The notes beneath the pieces are model-generated. The model had not been told where the DNA came from and did not search any database. It was given only the letters and a program-made list of their open reading frames with translations. 64,000 nt of DNA from Rhizobiales bacterium 62-47 (GTDB lineage Bacteria > Pseudomonadota > Alphaproteobacteria > Rhizobiales > Xanthobacteraceae): NCBI GenBank assembly GCA_001899255.1, contig MKVX01000002.1:310001-374000 (forward strand). Reading direction: 5' to 3'. The position numbers and the translations under genes were made by a program. Of this stretch, positions 34,212 to 43,868 are shown piece by piece; position 1 is the first letter of the stretch; every line of letters starts with the position of its first letter.

Positions 34212-36146
34212 TCAATGCCGGTGTTGAGGGCTAGCGACGCCTGCGATCGCTTCAGCCAACTCACGCTGCCAAAACGGCTTGGACAACTTCGAAAAATCCA
34301 CCTCGGCATTGGCGGGCAGCTCGGCATAACCGGTCGCAATAATGATAGGCATATCGGGCCGCTCACGGCGAATTGCCTGCGCCAGTTCGATCCCTGTCAT
34401 TTCTGGCATTGCTTGATCGGTAATGACCAGATCGATCGCAGCCTCATGCCGCAGAATCTCCAGGGCCTGCTTGCCCGACGACGCTTCGAAGACTTTGTGA
34501 CCGAGCTCTTCCAGCATCGCCACTGTATTCAGGGACACCAGACCGTCGTCGTCGACCGCAAGAATCACGCGCGATGCCGTCACGGCGGGCCGGTCATCCA
34601 GAGTCGCTTCGTCGGCGGCGGCAGCAGGCTGTGCAACGGGAAGCCACATCTCTGCCGTGGTGCCTTCGCCCTTCCTGCTGCGTAAAACCAGCTTTCCGCC
34701 CGATTGCTGAATCATGCCGTGGACCATCGGCAAGCCAAGGCCGGTGCCCTTGCCTATGCCCTTCGTGGTGAAGAATGGTTCGGCTGCATGGATCAACGTG
34801 TTTTCATCCATTCCGTGTCCGGAGTCGGTCACCGACAGACAAACATAACGCCCATCCGGGAGACCAACGATTTCGGCGTTCTGTTCTTTCGCAGCAATGA
34901 TGATCGTACCTCCGTCAGGCATGGCATCCCGTGCGTTGACGGCGAGATTCAAGATCGCCAACTCCATCTGGTTGGGATCTGCATTGACCGATGGCAGATC
35001 CAGCGGAAATCGCGTTTCGATCTGGACTGAGGGACCGAGAGAACTTTGCAGCAATTCGGTCATACCCCGAATCAAGGCTACCGGATCGACGGCGACCGGC
35101 TTCAGATCCTGCTTGCGGGCAAACGCCAGCATCCGGTGGGTGAGCGACGCGCCCCGTCTCGCGCCCTGCATCGCATTTTCAAGGAAGCGCACCAGCACGG
35201 GGTCATCGTCGGGCATTCTGCGTTGGAGTAATTCGAGACTTCCCAGGATTGCCATCAGCAAATTATTGAAGTCGTGCGCAATTCCACCCGTGAGCTGACC
35301 AACGGCTTCCATCTTCTGCGCCTGCAATAGCGCTTCACGTGCGCGCTCCAACTCCTCTTCAGATTTTTTTCGCTCGGTAATGTCGCGGGTGATTTTCGCA
35401 AATCCAAGTACCGTCCCGTCCGAATTGCGGATCGCATCGATCACGACGTTGGCCCAGAACTTGCTGCCGTCCTTGCGGACGCGCCAGCCCTCTTTCTCGA
35501 ATCTTCCCGATTGTGCCGCGATGTCGAGCGCCTTTTGCGGCAAGCCGTCTCGCTGGTCCTCCACCGTGTAGAACTGAGAGAAGTGCCGCCCTATGATCTC
35601 GTGGGGCAGATAACCCTTGATGCGTTGGGCACCGGGGTTCCAGCTTGAGATGATACCGTCGGGTTGGAGCAGGTAGATCGCATAGTCGGTCACGCCCTGC
35701 ACGAGAATCCGAAACTGCTCTTCGCTTTGTCGCAAGCTTTTTTCAGCGGCTCGCCGTTCCGACAGATCACGCGTGATCTTGGCAAATCCAACAATCTCGC
35801 CGCGCGAGTTACGAATGGCGTCGATGACGACAAATGCCCAGAACGTCGAACCGTCCTTGCGGACCCGCCACCCTTCGCTCTCGAACTTGCCTTCGCGCGC
35901 CGCTGTCGCCAGCGCCAACTGCGGAAGTCCGGCGGCACGATCCTCGTCGCGATAGAAACGGGAGAAATGCTCTCCTAGGATTTCGTGTTCGTCATATCCC
36001 TTGACCCGACGCGCGCCCGGATTCCAGCTCGTGACGATGCCTTGGGCATCGAGCATGTAAATCGCATAGTCGGTAATGGCCTCGACCAGCACGCGATAGC
36101 GGCCGTCTTCGCTCAGAGATACCTCAAGTCGCTCGGTCTGCTGCAT
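34212..36146 (-). CDS. Hybrid sensor histidine kinase with two PAS domains and a receiver
   Basis: About 644 residues from ATG 36146; a GTG at 36206 is possible. Order: PAS 1 (YAIYMLDAQGIVTSWNPGA), PAS 2 (YAIYLLQPDGIISSWNPGA), each with a PAC tail; dimerisation helix with the phospho-acceptor His in GGIAHDFNNLLMAILG; ATPase domain (ILNLAVNARDAMPDGG, VTDSGHGMDE, GKGTGLGLPMV); C-terminal receiver with Asp in DLVITDQAMPEMTG. There are no membrane segments, so it is a cytoplasmic sensor. No partner regulator is adjacent. The near-identical PAS copies suggest an internal duplication. Confidence 0.92.
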   Translation of the reverse strand: MQQTERLEVSLSEDGRYRVLVEAITDYAIYMLDAQGIVTSWNPGARRVKGYDEHEILGEHFSRFYRDEDRAAGLPQLALATAAREGKFESEGWRVRKDGSTFWAFVVIDAIRNSRGEIVGFAKITRDLSERRAAEKSLRQSEEQFRILVQGVTDYAIYLLQPDGIISSWNPGAQRIKGYLPHEIIGRHFSQFYTVEDQRDGLPQKALDIAAQSGRFEKEGWRVRKDGSKFWANVVIDAIRNSDGTVLGFAKITRDITERKKSEEELERAREALLQAQKMEAVGQLTGGIAHDFNNLLMAILGSLELLQRRMPDDDPVLVRFLENAMQGARRGASLTHRMLAFARKQDLKPVAVDPVALIRGMTELLQSSLGPSVQIETRFPLDLPSVNADPNQMELAILNLAVNARDAMPDGGTIIIAAKEQNAEIVGLPDGRYVCLSVTDSGHGMDENTLIHAAEPFFTTKGIGKGTGLGLPMVHGMIQQSGGKLVLRSRKGEGTTAEMWLPVAQPAAAADEATLDDRPAVTASRVILAVDDDGLVSLNTVAMLEELGHKVFEASSGKQALEILRHEAAIDLVITDQAMPEMTGIELAQAIRRERPDMPIIIATGYAELPANAEVDFSKLSKPFWQRELAEAIAGVASPQHRH

Positions 36147-36435
36147 AAACGTGCCGGGTTCCTGGTCGTAACTGGTTCTAACCTGTCCAACGGCGAAGGG
36201 TTCCACAAACTTTTAAGGCTCGCAAAAGGGCAATCAAGGCTCGCGTGGCAAAGTGCGCCTGGGAGACGGCCTACAGGGACGTTCGAAGGAGCGCAGGAAA
36301 ATTTTCGGAGCTGGTTCGCAGCGGGCGGAGAGAACGGGTCGTTACCGAGCCGCGAACCCCGCCTTGTCCTTGCACTTTCGACTTGCGACGGGCCTGGCCA
36401 TCGCAAGTGCGGCGTGGCGCCCCCATAACGTAGGC

Positions 36436-36472
36436 AATAAAAAAGCGGCCTCGGAATAGATCGCGAGGCCGC
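36436..36472 (-). terminator. Orphan Rho-independent terminator, minus strand
   Basis: On the minus strand GCGGCCTCG (36472-36464) pairs with CGAGGCCGC (36453-36445) around a 10-base loop, followed by TTTTTTATT. No minus-strand coding gene ends here; the next minus-strand ORF upstream is unconvincing. It may end a small RNA. Confidence 0.7.
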
Positions 36473-36530
36473 AAAGGTTCCTCTCTCGGGAGAATTGAGA
36501 GAAATCACATCATACTAAAGATAGAATGAT
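36436..36530 (-). ncRNA. Candidate small RNA ending at the orphan terminator
   Basis: Two consecutive hairpins on the minus strand, a 6-bp TCTCTC/GAGAGA stem (36482-36502) and then the terminator, lie in a non-coding, AT-richer pocket. There is no ORF, and no promoter could be confirmed. The 5' end is a guess. It may instead be a leftover terminator from a lost gene. Confidence 0.35.
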
Positions 36531-36830
36531 ATTTCTACGACTTTTGTCGCATGGGCGGTATGATTGGAACATTTGGTCGCATGCCAATGTGGACGGCCCG
36601 CCAGTTCCCGCCGCTCGCCTTGTCACGGCAGCCTCGGAAGGCCGGCTCGCTGGTGACAGCCCAGTCATCTCAGAGATGCCGCGGCACCGAAAGACAATAA
36701 TGACGGATCTGCACGGGTGACGGCAGAACAAAACACCCCAATCTCGCTCAAGATCGAAAACACCGACTATTGTTTTACCGGCGTCGCGCGCGAGATAATT
36801 GTGCCGAGCAACGACGCTGGAGGCGGAAGC

Positions 36831-37052
36831 GTGGTCGAGAAGTTTGACGCTTACGGCGATCGATTGCCCAACCAGGCGCGCGGCCCGATCGGACACGCGC
36901 AAGCGCGGTCAACCGTCCTGAGCCGGATCGGCCAAGCTATTTTCTGGGCCGTGGTGATCGCCGTCGTGCTGGCTCGCGTCCTGTATTCGCCGGCAAACCC
37001 GGCGTTCCAGAATCACGACACCCCCGGGCCGGCAAGTACGGTGGCCCGATAG
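36831..37052 (+). CDS. Hypothetical single-pass membrane protein (73 residues)
   Basis: The frame is open from 36717, but GTG 36831 has GGAGG exactly 7 bases upstream and the sequence becomes protein-like there: VEKFDAYGDRLPNQARGPIG, then a membrane helix IFWAVVIAVVLARVLY near residues 39-54, then a short Pro-rich tail. It matches no family I recognise. It ends 3 bases before the convergent LysR gene. Confidence 0.5.
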   Translation: MVEKFDAYGDRLPNQARGPIGHAQARSTVLSRIGQAIFWAVVIAVVLARVLYSPANPAFQNHDTPGPASTVAR

Positions 37053-37055
37053 CAA

Positions 37056-37970
37056 TCAACCCGGCGTTTCATCCGGGAATGATTTGCGATCGGTGAGCAT
37101 CGTCTCGAAAGCGCGCGCGGCCGGAATAGCAATCCGGCCCGGCACGTTCAAACGCCACAGCGTGCGCTCAATCCGAACATCCAGCAACGGCACAATTTTC
37201 AGATGACCGAGCTGGATTTGGTCCTTCACCGAAACCGCCGAGACGATTGAGACGCCAAGGCCGGCGGCAACCACCTGCTTGATCGCGGCCGTGCTGCCGA
37301 TCTCGAGGGTCCGCATCGGTTCGATTCCGTGTATGGCGAGGGCCTGCGTGACCACCTCACGCGATCCTGAACCTGGCTCGCGCAAGATGAGAACTTCATC
37401 GTTGAGCCGCTTGGGAGCGATCGGTTCAGGCGTCAGAGCAAATGCATGATCCGGTGCGGCAATCAGCACCATGACATCGGTGCGCCAGGGCTCGGCGACG
37501 ATGCCGCGCTCCTCGATCGGCCCTTCCACCAATCCGATATCGATGTCCTGCGCGGTCATCTGCTCAGCGATATCGCGCGTGTTGGCGCTGACGAGATGCA
37601 GGTCGATGCCGGGATAAGCCCGATGGAAGGCGCCGAGATATCGGGCGATCATGTATGTCGCGATGGTCGTGCTGGCGCCGATCCGGAGCGAGCCGTTGTG
37701 CAGGCCGCGCAAGGCGGACAACTCGTCCTCGGCTGCACGCTCCGCCGCAAAGAGCGTTTCCGCATGCTTGGCCAGCGCCATTCCCTCCGGCGTCGGCAGC
37801 ACGCCTTTCGGAGATCGGTTCAGCAAACGGCAGCCGACCTGAAGCTCGAAATCCCGCACCCCTTTCGAGATGGCAGGCTGGCTGATGTTCAGCAACTCGG
37901 CGGCACGCGAAAAACTTCCGGTCCGCGCGACAGCGGCAAACATGCGCAGCAGATGCAGATTGAGGGACAT
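37056..37970 (-). CDS. LysR family regulator, YeiE/CysB-like
   Basis: A 304-residue regulator. The helix-turn-helix is at residues 5-62 (MFAAVARTGSFSRAAELL, SQPAISKGVRDFELQ), followed by the substrate-binding domain (GSLRIGASTTIATYMIARYL). It is divergent from a YeiH gene, the arrangement seen for YeiE-YeiH in enterobacteria, where the regulator responds to sulfite. The intergenic region is AT-rich and short (87 bp), so it likely controls YeiH; the ligand is inferred from context only. Confidence 0.88.
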   Translation of the reverse strand: MSLNLHLLRMFAAVARTGSFSRAAELLNISQPAISKGVRDFELQVGCRLLNRSPKGVLPTPEGMALAKHAETLFAAERAAEDELSALRGLHNGSLRIGASTTIATYMIARYLGAFHRAYPGIDLHLVSANTRDIAEQMTAQDIDIGLVEGPIEERGIVAEPWRTDVMVLIAAPDHAFALTPEPIAPKRLNDEVLILREPGSGSREVVTQALAIHGIEPMRTLEIGSTAAIKQVVAAGLGVSIVSAVSVKDQIQLGHLKIVPLLDVRIERTLWRLNVPGRIAIPAARAFETMLTDRKSFPDETPG

Positions 37971-38057
37971 AATTTCTCTCTATAGGCGCATGTCAAATCG
38001 GTATTTTCCATTCGTGTTCCTGTAACGCATATTTCCTTCTCATTGAAGGAATATCGC

Positions 38058-39131
38058 GTGTCGGATCGAATCGACCTCCCTGACAAATCCAACCTGCAGA
38101 CACGGGCGGTCGCGTTCATTGCATCCCGCTTTCCGGGAGTGGCTCTCTGCGCGCTGGTGACGTTTGCCGCAGTCATGGTGCAAGCCTGGCAGGAGGCGAC
38201 GCTCGGTCATCCCTATGTCGAAGCCATCGTTATCGCGATCCTGCTGGGCACGGCGGTCCGCACCGTTTGGGATCCGGGTTCTCGCTGGGCGACCGGCATT
38301 GCCTTCAGTGCCAAACAGTTGCTGGAAGTGGCTGTCGCGCTGCTCGGGGCATCGATCACATTCGGCGCACTCGCGGCCTCGGGCCCCCTATTGCTTGGCG
38401 TCATCGTCGCAGCCGTCGTGGTGACGCTTGCGGCGAGCTACGGTTTGAGCCGGGGACTCGGCCTGTCGAACCGGCTTTCGATTCTGATCGCTTGCGGAAA
38501 CTCGATTTGCGGCAACTCTGCGATTGCCGCCGTAGCGCCGGTGATCGGCGCGAAGCCGGACGAGGTGGCGTCCTCGATTGCGTTCACGGCGGTGCTTGGC
38601 GTCGTCGTCGTGCTAGGCCTTCCGCTACTCGTGCCGCTCTTCGTTCTCTCCGAACCGCAATACGGCATCCTTGCGGGAATGACGGTTTATGCCGTGCCGC
38701 AGGTGCTTGCCGCGACCGTACCGGTCAGCATCGTGAGTTCGCAGGTTGGCACGCTGGTCAAGTTGGTGAGGGTCATGACGCTTGGCCCGGTCGTTGCCTG
38801 CATCGCCATCCTCGCGCGCCGCTTCCAAAGCGAACTGCCGGCGCATGGCCGTGGCGGATACACCCTCTTCAAAGCAGTTCCCTGGTTCATCGTAGTGTTT
38901 TTTGCGCTCGCGGCGCTTCGCTCGCTGTCGTTGATCCCCGATGCAGCCATCCCGCCGCTGCAGAAAGTGGCGAGCCTGCTCACGATCCTGTCGATGGCCG
39001 CGCTTGGATTGGGCGTCGATTTGCGCGTGATCGGTCAAGTCGGCGGCAGAGTCACCGCCGCCGTGACGCTGTCGTTGATCGTGCTTCTGATGATCAGCCT
39101 ATACGCCACGATCTACATCGTTCCAGCTTAA
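38058..39131 (+). CDS. YeiH/UPF0324 family putative sulfate exporter
   Basis: A 357-residue membrane protein with about ten segments and the family hallmark IACGNSICGNSAIAAVAPVI, plus YAVPQVLAATVPVS. GTG 38058 has AAGGA 7 bases upstream and is preferred to TTG 38043. The family is annotated as sulfate/sulfur-anion exporters on weak evidence. It is divergent from a LysR regulator that probably controls it. Confidence 0.88.
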   Translation: MSDRIDLPDKSNLQTRAVAFIASRFPGVALCALVTFAAVMVQAWQEATLGHPYVEAIVIAILLGTAVRTVWDPGSRWATGIAFSAKQLLEVAVALLGASITFGALAASGPLLLGVIVAAVVVTLAASYGLSRGLGLSNRLSILIACGNSICGNSAIAAVAPVIGAKPDEVASSIAFTAVLGVVVVLGLPLLVPLFVLSEPQYGILAGMTVYAVPQVLAATVPVSIVSSQVGTLVKLVRVMTLGPVVACIAILARRFQSELPAHGRGGYTLFKAVPWFIVVFFALAALRSLSLIPDAAIPPLQKVASLLTILSMAALGLGVDLRVIGQVGGRVTAAVTLSLIVLLMISLYATIYIVPA

Positions 39132-39169
39132 CGCGAGCGAAATGGCGGGCCCCATCGTCGCTGCGGCCG

Positions 39170-39622
39170 TTAGCGGTAGAGTTCGGCCTCGTGCAGGGCC
39201 ATTTTGATCTCGCGGGCCAGATCAATCAGGGAAACGCAAAACATGATCATCGCTGCCATGAACAGGACGGCGATGCCATACTCATGCTGAAGATGAAGAA
39301 ATGCGCTGACGAAAGCTCCGAAGATGATCAGAGCGGTCATGATTGCAGCCAGGATCGCGGAAAAGAGCGATCGGTTCAATAGAACCGCACGACGCTTGAG
39401 CCGAGGCAGATCGCTCCGAAAATGGAGCTTCGAAACGTCGTCATCGGCAATACCGTGGATGAAATGCAATCGGTCGATCACGCGATTGATGCGCGATATC
39501 AACACGGAAATGAAGGATGCGACCGCACCGAGCAAAAATGCCGGAGCAGCGACATTCGAGATGATCCGCGCGAGTTGATCGATTGAAGGTGTCAACGGCA
39601 GGAAATCGATCACAGTTTGCAT
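39170..39622 (-). CDS. DUF2721 membrane protein
   Basis: About 150 residues with three hydrophobic segments: IISNVAAPAFLLGAVASFISVL, then SAILAAIMTALIIFGAFVSAF and IAVLFMAAMIMFCVSLI. A conserved basic loop lies between (SRINRVIDRLHFI). This is the DUF2721 pattern; function unknown. ATG 39622 is chosen over TTG 39631. It is convergent with the YeiH gene. Confidence 0.82.
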   Translation of the reverse strand: MQTVIDFLPLTPSIDQLARIISNVAAPAFLLGAVASFISVLISRINRVIDRLHFIHGIADDDVSKLHFRSDLPRLKRRAVLLNRSLFSAILAAIMTALIIFGAFVSAFLHLQHEYGIAVLFMAAMIMFCVSLIDLAREIKMALHEAELYR

Positions 39623-39631
39623 GATGGTCAA

Positions 39632-40055
39632 TCCAAAATATTAATTGAAAACAGACTGCCGACCGAATGAAGCCGAGACTGATTTAAAGTGCAAGACAGG
39701 AATTCGCCACGATCCTGCGCCGAGGCGCGTCGCCTCTGTCAGAATTCGCATATCGACAGGGCGCTACACTCTAGCAGCGGATGCACTCCGTAGTGGTTCG
39801 AACGCTTTGACAAATGGACCGGGGCAGCCAATGCGGCAGAAGCAACAGCCAAGCTTGCGATGGATCCCGAGATCGGCACCGAGATCGATGGCAGAAACGA
39901 GGGCGGTCGTGGTAGTTGGTGCCATAGATTCCGGTTAATGAACGAGCCGACAGAGATCTCGGCGGCGGCGCAGTCCGAGCACCGCCGCTTGCAACAGCTC
40001 GCAAAAGTGATTCCGTTTAGGTCTCTTGCATCGATAATTCTGGGCGAACGTGCAC
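39632..40055. other. Intergenic, nothing recognised
   Basis: About 420 bp between the DUF2721 gene and the stop of the P-type ATPase gene. I see no convincing ORF, RNA or repeat. The AT-rich left end (39632-39680) probably holds the DUF2721 promoter. Confidence 0.5.
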
Positions 40056-41903
40056 CTAGTCGACCTCAGTCCGCCCTCGCAAGGCCCTTAAGGCATTCAG
40101 GATCACAGCAACATCGATCGCTTCTTGTATAAGAGCGCCCTGAACGGGCGTGAGATATCCGATCGCTGCAACTCCCATCCCGATCAGCGAGAGTCCCATT
40201 CCGACGACCACGCTTTGCAATGCGATGAAGCGGGAGCGGCGGGCAACCTCAATGGCGGGGACGACGCGATCCAGGTGATCAACCAGAATGACCACGTCGG
40301 CAGCCTCGGCAGAGGCGGTGGCGCCCCTTGCTCCCATCGCAACGCCGACATCGGCCGCGGCCAACGCGGGCGCATCATTGACACCATCGCCGACCATCAT
40401 GACCGGTCCGTTTTTTCGCTCGGAGAGCACGACCAGAACTTTTTGATCCGGTGTCAGTTCCGAGCGTACCGCGTCGATCGCCAAGCCTGACGTAACAGCC
40501 TCGGCCACCTCGCGACGGTCTCCGGTTGCGAGAACGATCCGTTGCACACCCAATGTTCGCAACCGCTGAAGCAGCGATTGCGTCCCCGCCCGCAATTCGT
40601 CAGCGAGCCTTATCTCGCCCGCCATGCGGCCGTCGATGGCGATGGCGACAACGACTTCGCCGGCAGCCCTCCCGGAGTGGAAGGGGTTCGTTGCCCCGTG
40701 CGGCAATCCGGACATCACGAACTGGATTCCGCCGACCGAAACGGAGCGCCCTTCGACAATGCCCTGGACGCCTTCGCCGGGTGTTTCCACGACCTCGGAC
40801 GGCGTCGCCAGCATAATCTGGCGGCTTCGCGCTTCGGCAACGATGGTCTGGGCGATGATGTGCTTGGAGGCCTGATCGAGCGAAGCCGCGAGGCGGAACA
40901 CGTCGGCGGGATCGGCGCCATCCGAAACGTTCACGGCCACGATCCTGGCCCTGCCATCGGTGAGCGTGCCTGTCTTGTCGAGGATCAAGGAATGGATGCG
41001 CGCCAGCGCTTCGATGGCCTTGCCGCCCTTGATGAGGATGCCATCTCGCGCCGCGCGGGAAAGACCGGAAACGAGGGCGACCGGCACCGCGAGGATAAGG
41101 GGACATGGTGTGGCGATGACGAGAACGGCGACCGCGCGGACCGGCTCGCCGGTGAAAAACCAGGCGGCAGTCGCCATCAACACGGTTATCGCAAGAAAAA
41201 AGAGCGCGAAGCGATCGGCGAGCCGCGACATCGGTGCCTTCGAGCGTTGCGCCCCATCAACCAGGCGGACGATGCCGGCATAGGTGCTTTCGGTGGCGCG
41301 CCGCGAGGCGGTGAGATCAAATGCTTCACCGACGTTGGTGGACCCGCTCATGACATCGTCGCCCGCGCGCTGTTGAACCGGGATCGATTCTCCCGTGAGC
41401 GCCGACTGATCGAGCACCGCAAGCCCGTTCGCCACCGTGCCATCGACCGGAATCACATCGCCCTGCCGTATCAACAGACGGTCGCCCGGCACGATGAGAT
41501 CCAGTCCGACTTCTTCGAGGCCACCCGCTGTTCGATGTCTAACCGCAGTTCGAGGGACTCGCGCCAGCAACTCCGTCATCTCGTGGCGTGCGTGGCGCTC
41601 GGCAAAGGCTTCGAGGAATTGGCCGCCGGCATACATCAACGCGACGACAACCGCGGCCAGTTCCTCCCCGACGATGAGCGCTGCTGTCATCGACAGGGCG
41701 GCAACCAGGTCGAGGCCGACATCACCGCGCCGCAGGCTGGAGACAATCTCGTAAACAAGGACGGCGAGAACCGGTAACGTGAACGCCGCCCAAACACCAT
41801 CTTGCCATGAGGGATGCCCAATCAGCGGCATGACAAAGCCGAGGCCGAGACCGAAAGCCGGCAGCAATACCAACAACGTCCGCTGGACAAACCCTGCTAG
41901 CAT
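40056..41903 (-). CDS. P1B-type heavy-metal ATPase, TPC subtype, without N-terminal metal-binding domain
   Basis: About 615 residues from ATG 41903 (TTG 41921 possible). Standard P-type motifs: ALTGES (actuator), DKTGTLT (phosphorylation), GDGVNDAPALAAADVG (hinge). The membrane metal site reads ATPCPLILAVP, so the usual CPC is TPC, and the His-Pro pair of the nucleotide domain is SKHIIA rather than SEHPL. There is no HMA domain. The ion carried is uncertain: TPC-type pumps are poorly characterised. The VIT gene at 41981-42682 is directly upstream on the same strand. Confidence 0.88.
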   Translation of the reverse strand: MLAGFVQRTLLVLLPAFGLGLGFVMPLIGHPSWQDGVWAAFTLPVLAVLVYEIVSSLRRGDVGLDLVAALSMTAALIVGEELAAVVVALMYAGGQFLEAFAERHARHEMTELLARVPRTAVRHRTAGGLEEVGLDLIVPGDRLLIRQGDVIPVDGTVANGLAVLDQSALTGESIPVQQRAGDDVMSGSTNVGEAFDLTASRRATESTYAGIVRLVDGAQRSKAPMSRLADRFALFFLAITVLMATAAWFFTGEPVRAVAVLVIATPCPLILAVPVALVSGLSRAARDGILIKGGKAIEALARIHSLILDKTGTLTDGRARIVAVNVSDGADPADVFRLAASLDQASKHIIAQTIVAEARSRQIMLATPSEVVETPGEGVQGIVEGRSVSVGGIQFVMSGLPHGATNPFHSGRAAGEVVVAIAIDGRMAGEIRLADELRAGTQSLLQRLRTLGVQRIVLATGDRREVAEAVTSGLAIDAVRSELTPDQKVLVVLSERKNGPVMMVGDGVNDAPALAAADVGVAMGARGATASAEAADVVILVDHLDRVVPAIEVARRSRFIALQSVVVGMGLSLIGMGVAAIGYLTPVQGALIQEAIDVAVILNALRALRGRTEVD

Positions 41904-41980
41904 TCTGAACGACCCCGTCAAACCGCTGAGTTACGCGACCCAGGCCCATCCTGCCGATGGCAATCCGGGACGCTGCACTC

Positions 41981-42682
41981 TCAAACCACCGTTCCGAACA
42001 ATTTCCCGATGCCGGCTGTAAGCATCAGCGCAAACGCGCCCCAGAACGTCACGCGGGCGGTGGCTCGCAGAATATTCGCGCGGCCCGCCATCGCTCCGAG
42101 TGCTCCCAGAAGCGCGAGGAACATCAACGATGCCGCGGATACGATTGGCACCAGCGCATTGACAGGCGACACGATCACCATAAGCAGCGGCATGGCGGCG
42201 CCAATCGAGAACATCGCTGCCGAGGCAAGCGCGGCCTGAATCGGGCGCGCAGCGGTCATGTCCGAAATTCCTAACTCGTCGCGCGCGTGTGCCGTCAGAG
42301 CATCCTTGGCCATCAACTGCTCGGCCACCTGCCGCGCCAACGGCTTGTCGACGCCGCGGCTCATGTAGATCTGAGCGAGTTCTTCGAGTTCCAATGCAGG
42401 GTTATCGGCCAATTCCTTTCGCTCGCGCGCCAGATCAGCCTGCTCGGTATCCGACTGCGAACTGACGGACACATACTCACCTGCCGCCATCGACATGGCT
42501 CCAGCCACCAACCCGGCGACGCCGGCGATCAGGACGTCGTTCGGCGTCGCAGCCGCGGCCGCGACGCCAACGATCAGGCTCGCGGTCGAGATGATGCCGT
42601 CATTCGCGCCCAGAACAGCGGCTCTCAGCCACCCAATCCGATTGACGAGATGATGTTCGGGGTGAGCATGAAGGCGACTCAT
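41981..42682 (-). CDS. VIT1/CCC1 family protein (Fe/Mn transporter type)
   Basis: A 233-residue protein. The start HAHPEHHLVNRIGWLRAAVLG and ANDGIISTASLIVGVAAA are typical. AGAMSMAAGEYVSVSSQSDTEQADL follows, with the metal-binding cytoplasmic helix (ERKELADNPALELEELAQIY), and then three further membrane segments. The family moves Fe2+ or Mn2+ out of the cytosol. It is 77 bp upstream of a metal ATPase on the same strand, which suggests a shared metal-homeostasis role. Confidence 0.9.
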   Translation of the reverse strand: MSRLHAHPEHHLVNRIGWLRAAVLGANDGIISTASLIVGVAAAAATPNDVLIAGVAGLVAGAMSMAAGEYVSVSSQSDTEQADLARERKELADNPALELEELAQIYMSRGVDKPLARQVAEQLMAKDALTAHARDELGISDMTAARPIQAALASAAMFSIGAAMPLLMVIVSPVNALVPIVSAASLMFLALLGALGAMAGRANILRATARVTFWGAFALMLTAGIGKLFGTVV

Positions 42683-43273
42683 TGTCTTCTCCTGAGGAAG
42701 TCCTGCAAGACCGCTTTCACTCTATAGAACTCGCTTCGTTCCTCCCAGCATTCTGAATCATCCGTTCGAGGCCATGATGGCCTCCTCACGGGCTGTGCGA
42801 TCCTCTCGTATTCGTTTGGTTTCGGTGCGTGCAACGCGGGCACCAGTGGGACAGTCTGCCTGTCGGCTCTCGACATCGTCGTCGAGCAACGAGACCAGAG
42901 ACTGGGCGGAGGGACAACACTCAAGCGCGGACGCGCTCTTGATCGCGATCAAATTCAATCTACACGCGCCGCGCATGCAGAGCTTGATTCAGGTCAACTT
43001 CACGCGGGATTCTTGAGTAGGTGCTGCGGTGACACAGGCCTGGTGCAAACGTGTCGTAACATCCGCGATATGTTTGGCCTCAATGACGATCGTAACCCAT
43101 CGCGGGCTGCCCAATTGATGGGACGAAACGGTACACCGTGGCGCCGGCGACATTCTGCCTCGCCGCGACGGCTTCCTCCCGCGCGCGATTGAGCGGAAGG
43201 ATCGTCTGCGACCGCGGGCGGTGTGCCCGCGCGGATAAGGCCCGGGATCAGCATGATGCTGACGCCATCGAGA
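42683..43273. other. Intergenic, no supported gene
   Basis: About 590 bp. A 72-codon minus-strand ORF (42758-42976) has acceptable codon use but no ribosome site and no recognisable family, so it is not called. No RNA gene or repeat was seen. Confidence 0.5.
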
Positions 43274-43615
43274 TCAAACCTCGGCCTTCAGCCAATCGTA
43301 TTTGCCGACACCCTGCACCAAAAGGAAGCGGGTTTCTCCGTCGCTGCGGTTGGAGATCAGATGCTTGGTGCCCGGTCGGATGGTGTGCCTCTCGCCGATA
43401 GCAAGCGTCTTCATCTCATCGGGACCCCTGGTGTCGATCGACAGCTGCCCCGCGAGCACGAAGTAATGATCGTTGCTTTCGGAGTGATAATGCCAGGGAA
43501 TGGCATCGCCGGGAGCCAGCGTGAAGATGCGCGCGACCACATCGGTGCCTTTGGCAATCACTTCGATGTTCTTCACCGCGTAATTGGCTTTTGGCTTCGC
43601 CTCCGAGACCGTCAT
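43274..43615 (-). CDS. Cupin-domain protein
   Basis: A 113-residue single-domain cupin. Metal-binding motif 1 is seen as PGDAIPWHYHSESNDHYFVLAG with two His and a late His/Glu position, and motif 2 as RPGTKHLISNRS. Cupins of this size are small metal-dependent enzymes or sugar-binding regulators; the substrate is unknown. GGAG lies 8 bases before the ATG, and the start codon overlaps the stop of an upstream ORF (TAATG). Confidence 0.85.
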   Translation of the reverse strand: MTVSEAKPKANYAVKNIEVIAKGTDVVARIFTLAPGDAIPWHYHSESNDHYFVLAGQLSIDTRGPDEMKTLAIGERHTIRPGTKHLISNRSDGETRFLLVQGVGKYDWLKAEV

Positions 43616-43842
43616 TATGAGTGCTCCGTCATGAATGTTTTCGTGTCGCGCAGGCTTATCTCAATCGCGGCACTTCGATCGATCGACGTCCTCAACTGTG
43701 TTGCAAGCGTCTCACAGACGCAAGCATCGCGGCACGCCAAAAGCGGCATCGAATTGACATATTTTTGCAGGGTCGCCTGCGAAATTTCCAGACGCGAATT
43801 GCGATGAACCGTTGCTAGCATCCGCCCCTGACTTTCAGTCAT
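43615..43842 (-). CDS. Possible small Cys-rich protein upstream of the cupin
   Basis: A 75-codon ORF whose TAA overlaps the cupin ATG, suggesting coupling. Its features are EISQATLQKYVNSMPLLACRD and ACVCETLATQL, with three Cys in a short stretch. No ribosome site was found and no family was recognised. The frame is also open to ATG 43866. Could be spurious. Confidence 0.35.
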   Translation of the reverse strand: MTESQGRMLATVHRNSRLEISQATLQKYVNSMPLLACRDACVCETLATQLRTSIDRSAAIEISLRDTKTFMTEHS

Positions 43843-43868
43843 CAATAAAAAACGGATGGGGGGCATCC

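Noticed and set aside
36510-36902. 130-codon minus-strand ORF
   Set aside because: Overlaps a better-supported plus-strand ORF with a perfect ribosome site; composition is not protein-like.
42758-42976. 72-codon minus-strand ORF near the VIT gene
   Set aside because: Codon use acceptable, but no ribosome site and no family; insufficient to call.
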